DNA from: Nematostella vectensis
Taxonomy: Eukaryota; Cnidaria; Anthozoa; Actiniaria; Edwardsiidae
NCBI RefSeq assembly: GCF_932526225.1
Contig: NC_064044.1
Location: 14,325,453-14,389,452 of the forward strand
Length of the DNA: 64,000 nucleotides
Reading direction: 5' to 3'
Part shown: in pieces, positions 1 through 9,800 of the stretch
How positions within the stretch are numbered: the stretch's first letter is position 1
Layout: every line of letters starts with the position of its first letter
Notes under the pieces: generated by a model
Database searches by the model: none
What the model saw: the letters and a program-made list of their open reading frames with translations, nothing else
What the model was told of the DNA's origin: nothing
Made by a program: the position numbers and the translations under genes

Positions 1-464
1 TTCTCCTCGTTTTTAGGGAGAAGTCGGGCTCTGATCAGAAATTAAGCCAACTTTGCTCGCTAATATCTAAATTTCATATTTTCTAAATTTCTTTAAAATT
101 TGGAATTAAGCTTTTGGTAAGAGAAACTCCTTGTATGCGGAATCTTGAGCCTATATAGAGAATTGGAAAATTTCTTGCCATTTTCTTGCTCTGTCGATCC
201 AATTCACATATCACTTGACACTGAGAGCAAGACGTGCAAGTCAAAAGCCCTTTTGTGCAATAAAAAAAGATACCTGAGCCAAATGTGAAAAAGTCAAATT
301 GACAATGAAATTTTTTAGCAATTTCGATAATAAATAAAATGTAACGTGTAATAGTTGGCTATTAATGTTCAATATATGGTTATGCTTTTTTTGTTTAGGA
401 AAACAACTGTAAATTTTCTAAAATTCCCTTTAATTAGAACACCTTCCCTCGTCCCGCAAGCATA
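1..464. other. AT-rich intergenic sequence, nothing recognised
   Basis: The stretch is AT-rich and free of convincing open frames, RNA genes or repeats. The only open frames that enter it extend out of the adjoining minisatellite and are low-complexity. Confidence 0.6.
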
Positions 465-1097
465 CATACCAAATAAAGAAACACACAAAGAACACACAGC
501 AAATACAGAAACACACCATATAAAGGAAAACACGTCAAATAAAAGAACACACCTGATAAAGAAACACACTACAAACAAAGAACACACAGCAAATACAGAA
601 ACACATCACATAGAGAAAAACACGTAAAATAAAGAACAAAGAACACACACCTGATAAAGGAACACACAACAAACAAAGAACATCACAGCAAATACAGAAA
701 CACGCCACATAAAGGAAAGCACGTAAAATAAAACACACACCTAATAAAGAAACACACAATGAACAAAGAACACACAGCAAATACAGAAACACACCACATA
801 GAGGAAAACCACGTTAATAAAAGAAAACACACCAGATAAAAGAACACACCAAACAAAGAAGCTGTGTGTTCCAAATAAAGGAATACACATCAGCTAAATG
901 TACACACACCTGATAAAGAAATACACACCAAATAAAGGAACACACAACAAACAAAGAACACACAGCAACTACAGAAACACACCACATAGAGGAAAACACG
1001 TTAAATAAAAGAACACACACCTGATAAAGAAACACACAACAAACAAAGAACACACAGCAAATACAGAAACACACCACATAGAGGAAAACACGTAAAA
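465..1097. repeat. A/C-rich minisatellite, block 1
   Basis: Degenerate units of about 17-20 bp of the form AAATAAAGGAACACACACC run head to tail. They combine into a longer period of roughly 90-110 bp, visible in the recurrence of CCTGATAAAG near 552, 651, 909 and 1020 and a variant, CCTAATAAAG, near 739. The strand is strongly purine/AC-biased. Both strands contain short open frames of Lys/Thr/His or Cys/Phe/Val repeats; these are products of the repeat and not genes. Confidence 0.85.
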
Positions 1098-1182
1098 ACA
1101 ATATTTGTCTACAAATAGGAGCTTTATGGTTTTCCGTAGTCTTTTTCATTGTACTCATGATTGTTATTAGAGGATAACAGTG

Positions 1183-1347
1183 ACGCGTGACTCAGCGATT
1201 GTTACATTGAGTACCCCCATCTAGGGACAATGGGATCATATGACAGCTCTATGCACACATGCGTCCTTTCCGTCCTGGCCCTTGACCCGTGGAGATCTGG
1301 GTAAATCTCTGTTTTCCCTCCCTTCCATCCCTTGCTGAGTCACGTGT
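1183..1347. mobile_element. Small inverted-repeat element between the two minisatellite blocks
   Basis: ACGCGTGACTCAGC at 1183-1196 is mirrored by GCTGAGTCACGTGT at 1334-1347, a 14-base inverted pair with one mismatch, 165 bp end to end. The inside is unrelated to the flanking AC-rich minisatellite, as expected for a MITE-like insertion. On the minus strand the right end also resembles a pol III A box, followed by a weak B-box-like GGGTCAAGGGCC, so a tRNA-derived SINE is an alternative. No target-site duplication was established. Confidence 0.4.
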
Positions 1348-1590
1348 GAGCGTGTTTGCAGCCCTCACCTTTACTGGGCATTAATCTAAGCTTCATTCTT
1401 AGATAGATTATTCATTTTACGAATATGTATTTGTTCTTTATGGTTTGTAATAAAAGGCTTTGGATGTTTGCCCTTAGCCAATTAATAGCAAACCTGCCTC
1501 CTTTTGTGTATTGCCAGTAAACAAAGCTCAGGCTCGAACAGCACCAGCAATGTTTTTAATAGTTTATCATTGAACGAGTTAAAATCATAA

Positions 1591-1960
1591 AATAAAAGAA
1601 CACAAACCTGATAAAGGAACACACACCAAATAAAGGAACTGTGTGTTCCAAATAAAGGATTACACACCAAATTAAGAAACACACAACAGATATATTAACA
1701 CACAACAAATAAGAAAGCACAACAAATAAGGGGACACACACCAAATAAAGGAACACGCACCAGATAAAGGAAAGCCCGCCAAATAAGGAAAACTCGTCAA
1801 ATAAAGGATATATCATTTATTTGGTGTGTTTTCATTTATCTGGTACGTGTTATATAACACGTCAAATAAAGGAACACACACCAGATAAAGAAACACACAA
1901 CAAATAAATGCACACAGACTGAATGAAGGCGCACACACATCAAATAAATAGCACGCGCAA
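1591..1960. repeat. A/C-rich minisatellite, block 2
   Basis: The same family as the block at 465-1097: units built on AAATAAAGGAACACACACC and variants with CAGATAAAG. About 500 bp of unrelated sequence lies between the blocks, so one array was probably split or duplicated. A short segment near 1813-1850 runs in the opposite orientation. Confidence 0.8.
1813..1880. repeat. Foldback: inverted minisatellite units around an 18-bp palindrome
   Basis: ACGTGTTATATAACACGT at 1845-1862 is a perfect 18-bp palindrome. To its left the repeat reads in reverse complement (TTTATTTGGTGTG); to its right it reads forward (CAAATAAAGGAACAC). One or two units have therefore flipped relative to the rest of the array. 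Confidence 0.7.
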
Positions 1961-3720
1961 TTTTTATTACCCGTATAAAATTCCCTTGCAACGCACCAGA
2001 GCATTGGTCGAATAGGTTTCTAATTTTCGAGAAATTCAACAGAAAAGTTGCCCTGTTATCTCTGCAACCTGTACTTTGTTTTATTTAATCATCATTGCGT
2101 TTCAAGTCGGAGAAATATTATTTTCTCGTGCAACTATGGCCTTTAACGTCGGTAACTTATTCACACTTTTACGTCAGATGTTTCTCTTGAAGTTGTCTGT
2201 GTGTGTATTGGATAAAAGTCGCCAAAGAAAATGAAATGAAAAATAAAATGAAATTTAACAAAAGCCTTCTTCAGTCGGTACCGGGAAACGATTATCCCAT
2301 CAATTCTGAATTCAGTACTTAAGAAGGTAGAATATCACATGTAATTGCCCGACTTGAAAGTGCGTAGGTTTTTTTTATTTCTGATCTACAAAATGATGTT
2401 TAAGATGAAAGTATTTTTCTACGCTTTTTTATTAGACATATTTTTTGCTTTGTTAGCAGTGTGAAAAAAATCACATCTTTTATTAAAGCTACTAATGTGG
2501 TCTTCATCATTGACTAAGATTGTTATGGGGATGTTATTCTTCTCGACATCATTATTTATAAATTTTTTACTTAAGGAGAATTTATCTTGGAGCAGGCTAT
2601 CTAAGCCGTCTCTAAGGTGATGCGACATATTAATTGTCGGCATAAATTTGAAATTCCAAACTATTTTTTTTTATAATATCCATTCAATTGAAGGAGATAT
2701 TTACTAACTAAATAGGAGTTCATCTGTAGAATATAACCTTTTTTTCTCTATTCCTTCTTAACTTTCAATTATGTACCTACGCCGAGCGCCCTCAGCCCGC
2801 AGGCATTTCCTAAAAGATGTGAAGCTAGTAGAAAACACAATGAAATTGTTGATAGAAATTAAACCCTTTGACGGCGCAGAAAAATGTTTGTGAGATCTAT
2901 TGTGGCTGCCAAGGATATTTTAGAAAAACTTCCTCTTTATATGATCTGTTTTTCCTGGTTTGTGTTTCTACAAAAATAAATTTTGACAAGGAAGTTTATC
3001 CTTCGTCCTTCGGTCTGGCTCAAGTCCAATTTTGATTCTAACAAAATTAAATTGTCCATTGGTGTGCTCATCAATATTGACGTTTAAATTGGACTATCGA
3101 AGCAAGCCGAAATTACTTTCACGGCCAAATACATATTATGCTGTGTTCAATTTCGTATCATATATGCTTTAAGAAATTATTTGTTTGGGATTATTTTCAA
3201 AGCGGAACCAGCAATGGAAATCAGTTAAGAATGATTGTCAGAAAAGGGATATTTCTTAATGACGAATGTCAATAGAATAGATCTTTATGAATCAGCAATA
3301 CAAGCTGACATTTTTTTCTAAAAGATTTTTATTTTAAAAGTACAATTTTGGTTTTTTTTTCTGGTTAAAAAGCACAAGTAAAATAGTTATAAGAACAAGC
3401 GAAATTGGGATAAAAACTTATCTATAAAAAAGCTTCTAAGCTTTGTGTTTCTGAACTTTTTCTTTAGTGTTTTGGCCCAAGATAAGAAATAGCATTACCA
3501 TAAAACACTTAAAATAATGCATTTTATGGCATTTTCAATTCTCATCCCATCATTTTCATTTTAACAATCTTTAGTCAGCTTACCATCTTAGCTTAATGTC
3601 CAGTACGTAGCAATATGTTATCTGTGTTGTTGCTGTGATATGAAAAGCGCGGTGATTCAGGTAAAGAAAGCGTGAGCCAAGTGAGGAGCTCCTAGGCCTC
3701 GGTGGGTCTGTTGGCGGTTG
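1961..3720. other. AT-rich intergenic sequence, no supported gene
   Basis: This stretch is AT-rich with no RNA gene and no recognised repeat. A 74-codon minus-strand open frame (2419-2643) has no recognisable domain and no clear splice partners, so I do not call it a gene. Base composition becomes more mixed after about 3600. Confidence 0.5.
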
Positions 3721-3734
3721 TGACGTCATATAAG
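3721..3734 (+). promoter_or_regulatory. CRE-like palindrome fused to a TATA-like motif
   Basis: A perfect TGACGTCA (3721-3728), the consensus CREB/ATF site, is followed at once by TATAAG (3729-3734) in a locally GC-richer stretch. Abutting CRE and TATA motifs would suit a core promoter directing transcription rightward. No coding exon is recognisable downstream, so it could equally be a chance match. Confidence 0.25.
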
Positions 3735-5630
3735 TGCGCGCTGTAAAAGCTACTTGAATTGCAAATGAACATCTGGATAGACAAGAACCGTGTCACAAAC
3801 CTTGCTCCCCGTGCTAACGGCGCCAGCAAAACACCCAGCAATGTTTGTACTGCGTTGCTTGTTTACCATGTTGAGAAGGGGTTGGTTTGCTTTGTAGTTA
3901 ACTAAGCACAGGGGAGACAACCTGACGGTTTTAAAACTGTTGTAACAGGATATTGATTAAAAGTACAGGATACTGTAAGAAATATATTAGGATTTAATTG
4001 TTGTTCGGTTTTAAGTTAAAAGTAAACTCACCACCATTTGAAGCTATCTTATCTAATATCACGTGACATTTACTTAGGATTTCATTGCTACACTTTGCCA
4101 TTCGGCATACATCGATTTAGAGGGGGTGGGGTAGGGGTGTCGGAGCAAGCCTGTACAATGAAATGTAAAAATCGTATTTTAATACTGAACGTCCAGGTGG
4201 ACGATTTCCAAGACATATTAGGAAGCACTGGTGGCGCATTTGGCAGAGCCAACTTCTAAGAACATGTTAAGAACACGAGATAGATGAACATGAGCTGAAA
4301 TAGCATCCAAATATTGCTCTGGTTAGTCTGATAAGTTCTAAAATGCAGAAAAAAAATTGTTCACAATAACAACCTTAAATGCTGTTGCTATTGATCACTT
4401 GCAGTTCTCCTCCTAATAATTAATTGGTTGTTATATTTTCATTTACACTAAAATCCAAGAACATCGTCACCCTTAGAATGCTCCAAAAATAAGAACGGCC
4501 CAGCCAAAACTGACAATTAGTCGTTCTTATAAAAACAGATTGTAGCTGGGCTCTCGTAACTCAGCATTCACGCTGCAAGGAGGGTGATTATTTATATATT
4601 ATTTATTTATTATGATATTTCTTTACTCTATGCAGCTATTGTTTTCCTAAGTTCGCATTCTCAAGCAGCCGAAATGAATAGAGATTATAAAGCTAGCTCT
4701 TATTTTGCGAAACCCATTATTGCTACATGTTCAAGGGTTTAATTATAGATTTCCTTTGATTTAGCCTTTTTCGTTTGTTACCGTTTTCCATAAATGGTTA
4801 TTTTGAAAGCTCGATATCAAATGATGTTTGGTATCATTGGCATAATTTGAAATAATTGCTATAATTAATCTCAAATAAATCTGTCTAGCTTATCGAAGAC
4901 ACAAGCTGACGATAAAAACAAAAAACACACCCTCAAGTTGATAAAACCTTAAAGCAAACGACTTGAGGGATAAATAGTGGCACTAAAATGATATTTGAAA
5001 GCAGCTTTTTCATGTTTCATGTCTGGAGATTCATAGCTTAATTTTCAAACAGTACTGATGACAAATAACAATTATTACAGCCGCACTTATACAGTAAAGT
5101 TCTAAAAGCTTCACAAGAAGTAAACTCAATTCAAACGTGAAACATCTTGACCCTGATGAATTCTTAAATAAGGATCAACATTACTTTGATACACTCGCTA
5201 TAACCGAAAAGGTTTAGGTAAAAGCAGAATGTCGATCACCCACGCTTTTGCTATTGTTTATCATTTACAGCGCGTTTAATCGCAAGGAAACTTCAAAATA
5301 AAAATCTAAGAATGATATGTCATTTTAGATTATTTGATTGGAAATATCTTGGTTACTCGCTTGAATTAGCTAATGGAAATGGATTCTTTGAGTCACTAGG
5401 CGTTGCGTGGAACATTACATGGCGGCGTTCAAATACTTAGTGTGTTGACAGGCACTGCGCCCCAGGTCACAGATACACACCTGCACCTCGATCGAATCCT
5501 AACTTGTCCGGACTAAATGTCCCGTCAGAAAGTTGGCTGCTATAGGGGTACTAGCTCGCTAGCGAATCGCGGGCGCAATCTCTCGGCATCTTTCTTGTTT
5601 TGGCTTGTTTTTATCAAACCTTTATTTAAT
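3735..5630. other. Intergenic sequence, nothing firmly recognised
   Basis: No domain-bearing open frame is present. A 9-bp stem (CCCTCAAGT at 4930-4938 with ACTTGAGGG at 4961-4969) is the only clear local structure. A short plus-strand open frame at 4038-4259 includes a G-rich stretch and matches nothing I know. Confidence 0.5.
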
Positions 5631-5648
5631 GGGGGGGGGGGGGGGGGG
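5631..5648 (+). repeat. Poly-G run (18 G)
   Basis: An uninterrupted run of 18 G in AT-rich surroundings. Such tracts can form G-quadruplexes and are prone to length errors in assembly. Confidence 0.95.
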
Positions 5649-6384
5649 TATTTTCGTGATCCATGAACGGCCTTTTTTTCTGAATCGCGAAAAGGACAAA
5701 TTAAAACCCGTTATCCGTGATTGCTACCTTCGCCTGATTCGTGAATGGCGAAATTTTGATCGGCCATTATTATTACCAAGTACCTTTCATATTTGTTTTA
5801 TTCGTGTTCCGTTGACTACATGCTAAGCCCTGCCGCGCATGGCCTGGTAACTAGCAAATTCAACAGGTATACCATAACATCTCCCTTTCTAGGGACAAAA
5901 AACATTAAACACAATTGTAGACTAAACAGCAACTATAAGTCAGTTTTTTAAAACTGACTTAAAAGCACTAAAAAGCTGTGTTTTACAATATGTTCTAGAT
6001 ATGACCAAACGCATCATATTTTGATAGCAAAACAATGTCGCGGCTCTGCGGAACAGAACTTTCTAGTAATATAACTTTCTATTATAAATTATAATTATAA
6101 GCCATCTCTGCTTTAAAAGGTGTCTAAATTTTCTTTTATTTGAACCTCTAATTCATTATGTGTACAAGTGCGAAGATTAATATCGGCCGCACTCATTAAT
6201 AGTGTGGCATGTACAAGCTAAGGGTTGTGTTTTTTTTCTGTGTGTTCTTCACTGATCGCTAACATTGACGTGAATAATTCACCATTATTTCTATCTATCA
6301 AAATCAGTGCGAATACTGTTTCTAAAGCGGGTTCTTTCTTTGAAATCCTTTTTTAGCATGTAAACTTTTACAATCTCGAGCTCG
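5649..6384. other. AT-rich intergenic sequence, nothing recognised
   Basis: No coding, RNA or repeat signal could be supported here. The stretch leads up to the interspersed repeat at 6385. Confidence 0.5.
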
Positions 6385-6473
6385 AATAAAAGCTTTCAAG
6401 TAAATACAGTGTTTCTATTTAATTCTACAATCGTGTTGCGGGTGAGCTGGACTCGTGTAGCAACTACTTTGCA
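6385..6473 (+). repeat. Interspersed repeat, copy 1 (AATAAA-containing)
   Basis: This segment begins AATAAAAGC and ends in GGACTCGTGTAGCAACTAC and TTTGC. A second copy lies at 12,976-13,082, with the core AATTCTACAA, GTGTTGC, TGGACTCGT and AACTACTTTGC shared. A polyadenylation-like AATAAA at one side and a conserved downstream block would fit the end of an LTR or of a retroposon. The family is unknown to me. Confidence 0.55.
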
Positions 6474-6506
6474 ACAGTCATATACGTGGGTTACCTTCGA
6501 AACGCC

Positions 6507-6512
6507 TTTATT
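6507..6512 (-). promoter_or_regulatory. Candidate polyadenylation signal of the PAN/F5-8C gene
   Basis: On the minus strand this reads AATAAA, about 155 bases past the TGA stop at 6666-6668, a normal distance for a metazoan 3' UTR. No other AATAAA closer to the stop was noticed. Confidence 0.45.
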
Positions 6513-6665
6513 GGGCTTTTTCATTTTAAGGAGAATATCACATTCCATATTTCACCCGCATCTAAGAGTAGCCACATCTAAAAGATTTACCAAGAAAGGC
6601 CACTAATCAAATGGGAATTAATTCCTCTCAAAATATAAAGTCCAATGCAAAGATACCTAACTAAG

Positions 6666-6809
6666 TCAAGCTGCACATCCGTAAAACTCCGCTCTCATAG
6701 CGATATGACCATACCAAGCATGTGCTACAATCCTGACGTAACGCGCCTTGATGACAGGGGAGAACTCGTTCTTCACCACAGTGGTCTGATCTGAGTTGCC
6801 AGGGAACAC
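6666..6809 (-). CDS. Exon 3: C-terminal part of the F5/8 C domain
   Basis: A T-rich tract ending in CAG (6810-6812) is the acceptor. The exon gives 47 residues, starting VFPGNSDQTT and ending FYGCAA, then TGA at 6666-6668. The last Cys closes the domain. Confidence 0.85.
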   Translation of the reverse strand: MFPGNSDQTTVVKNEFSPVIKARYVRIVAHAWYGHIAMRAEFYGCAA

Positions 6810-9800
6810 CTGAAAAAAAAAGGCGCAAATTGAAATGGAAGCGCGAGTTATAACAACACAAACACACGATACCCCCTTTGTAAATCCTTCTTCGAGCGAC
6901 CGGGTTCAAACTTTAAACAAACTCACATGCCATTTTTGCCTCGATCAGTACGCTCTCAGACGGTAACCACAGTCTCGGAAGCTTTTGCATTAAACTCCCC
7001 TTAGACTAAACTTTACACTTCACACCTGTCCTTACCTTTATTACACCATTCCAGTCTTGGTAGCTTTTCCACTGGTCTCCCCTCAGACTGAACTTCACAC
7101 TACACACCTGTCCTTACCTTGATTACACCATTCCCGTCTTGGTAGCTTTTACACTGGTCTCCCCTCAGACTGAACTTCACACTACACACCTGTCCTTACC
7201 TTGATTACACCATTCCCTTCTTGGTAGCTTTTTCACTGGTCTGCCCTCAGACTGAACGTCACACTACACACCTGTCCTTATACCTTTATTACACCATTCG
7301 CGCATTGGTAGCTTTTCCACTGATCTCCCCTCAGACTGAACTTCGCACTACACACCTGTCCTTATAGCTTTATTACACCATTCCCGTCTTGGTAGCTTTT
7401 CCACTGGTCTCCCGCCAGACTGTATTCCACACTGTACACGTGTCCTTACCTTAATCACACCATTCCCGTCTTGGTAACTCTGCCACTGATCTCCCGTCAG
7501 ACTGTACTCCACACTGTACTCGGTCACCCAATGGATAGAACCTGTTTCTTTCGGGCGCCCCTGCGTTGCTACATGGGTAATCCACGTGACTTGGCCCAGG
7601 TCCACCTCTAGGTACTCGCCTTTTTGATTATACTTGGCTGCCCATGCGCCTATGTGCTGTCCACCCACTGGCTGATTATTTAAACGCGCGTGGTGAGGGT
7701 TGTGACCCGGTTCAATCCAATGTGACGAAGCCGTGATACTTGTGTTTTGAATGCTGCCATCTTCCATCCCCAGGGGGTGGGGTTTGTTAGCACAACCTGT
7801 CAAGGTTTAAGGAGGAGTTTTTTTTTTCGTCAACTTTATTGAGTCTACAACAATAACTGCTACTACATTCAAGGAAATACAAAAAAAAGCCTTACTAAAG
7901 ATAGGAAATCGTTCCTAAGCTTTCACACTAAGAGGAAGCATGTCTACGCTGAACGTGCTGGAGCAACGTGGTAATCGTTTTTTTTTATCATTTTGTGAAG
8001 AAGGGTCAGTAGTATATCATTGTCGTTAACGTCGCATTTCATTTATTCTCCATTAAAAAGATCCTTACCGTCTGGTCCCTTCTAACCTGCTAGCCGGTTC
8101 TCATTCGGGCTTTTTGGGACATGTTTGGTTTTCGATAATTGGGAAATCTGAGCGCACCTCGACCTGCACGCGCGCCACAGAATTCCAAATATTTGAAAAA
8201 AAAAACATTTACGGATAATAACCAATCGCGTAAAAAAGAGGCCAAAATCGGACTAATTGCAGCACAAGTTTTCAACGGTTTCTTGCACAGAAAGTGTCTT
8301 GGATTGAGAGAGAATAAGTATACGATGACCCTTGGCCGTAAGAGCGAACAATCTAGATTGTTCTTGCGGCAAGAGCACTAAACGTTCACCCTGTCGGTGA
8401 CCAACATCTAGGCTAAGACTTCAGACCCCCTTTTATCGCTTTTCCATTGGTTGACTTGATATATAATACTGGAGCTTTTGTTTTTTGAGCTGATGTTGGG
8501 GATATATTTTGTGGCTCTCTTAGCTCTGTCCTGTCAATAGCCGCCTGTGGGCGGATGTAGGGTGAGGAGACAAGCTTCTTGAACGATGCCCCCTTTCCTA
8601 CCCGTATTCATGGAAAGTGGTATCACAACCAAGAAGCGCATGGATAAAAAGCGAAAAATAACATGAGAAATAGAAATAAAATTCAAAATTGTCATGACAT
8701 GTCACTTTTCCCTAGCTGCTCATCCATGGTCGACATTCCACACAATTTCGAGTAGATTTGGATTTCGGCTCAGGTAGATGTCATGGAGTTCCATACGGAA
8801 GTATCCTCACCAATAGGAACGCCATTCGTGTGGACGATTTTACCGCAGCGTTCCACATAAGCAATCATATAATCGATTTGTCATCAGCATCCGTGTCCAT
8901 TGTGCAACAACAAAAAAAGAACGTAACGGAGGCTCCAATTGTAACCTGATCGTTTTTTCTGACATGACCTCTGTTGAGAAGCCATCGGCGCTACCGTTCA
9001 GAACACCACGATACAATCTTCGTGAAATGTGTCGGCTTCCTCATGGGCCAGGGTATTTAGTGCAGAGGAGCACTTCTATGCAATACATACTGTAGCCCGG
9101 TAGATGGTGTTTTGGTATCCATTCAATGTGGACCAAATGACATCGGCCAAAACAGGCTTCTGCACCACTCTCATCATAGAGTCTAACAATGCTGGGGGAA
9201 AACTACAGGGCTCAAAGAAGAAATATTGTTCAATGTCTTCTGAGGAAAAGCTAGAATTGAGCGATGAAAAAACAGCTGTAACATGTGCGACGTCATTGTC
9301 AATGCGCACTGCTGATTGCGAGGTTGTGCTATTTGTTTGAAGATCTCTTCTCAAGTCATTCTAGCGGTATCAACATTTACTTTGCTGTCGGCTTAGACAC
9401 CCGTGCAGATGTTTTTCAGTGTGATGTCTTGCAAAAATAGGCCGATCTTTCCGTGAGAACTTTAAGAAACGTCTAAAAGGGTTTAATGTCAAAATAGGGA
9501 TTCATGGACGGGGAAACGGGGAAAGGAGAGCTGGCAGCAAGACCCTGCGTTTTTGCATGTTCTCCGTTCGCTGACGAACAGAGAACGCTGATTGGCTAAT
9601 TTCGACAGGTCATCACAAATAAAGTGATAAAATCTAAAATAGGCCTAGGCACGTCCTTCGAATGTACCATCCCCAATTTCAGAACCAGTTTTAAGTCAAT
9701 TTTGCAATTATTACAAGATGAAGTCTGCTATAGAGTATATGCTCTTTAGTTAACGTCCGAAAATTTTAGTCGTTTCTTCCCCCTTAGGGTTGATATGCGA

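Noticed and set aside
535-1158. Cys/Phe/Val-rich minus-strand frames resembling membrane proteins
   Set aside because: They are translations of the AC-rich minisatellite.
2419-2643. 74-codon minus frame
   Set aside because: AT-rich, no known domain, no splice partners.
4930-4969. 9-bp stem with 22-base loop as an RNA element
   Set aside because: Short stems of this size are common by chance and nothing nearby supports a function.
5480-5510. tRNA or SINE B box (GATCGAATC)
   Set aside because: The box matches, but no A box at the right distance and no cloverleaf could be found.
8139-8381. 80-codon plus frame in intron 1
   Set aside because: It overlaps a palindrome and poly-A stretches and lacks any domain; chance is likely.
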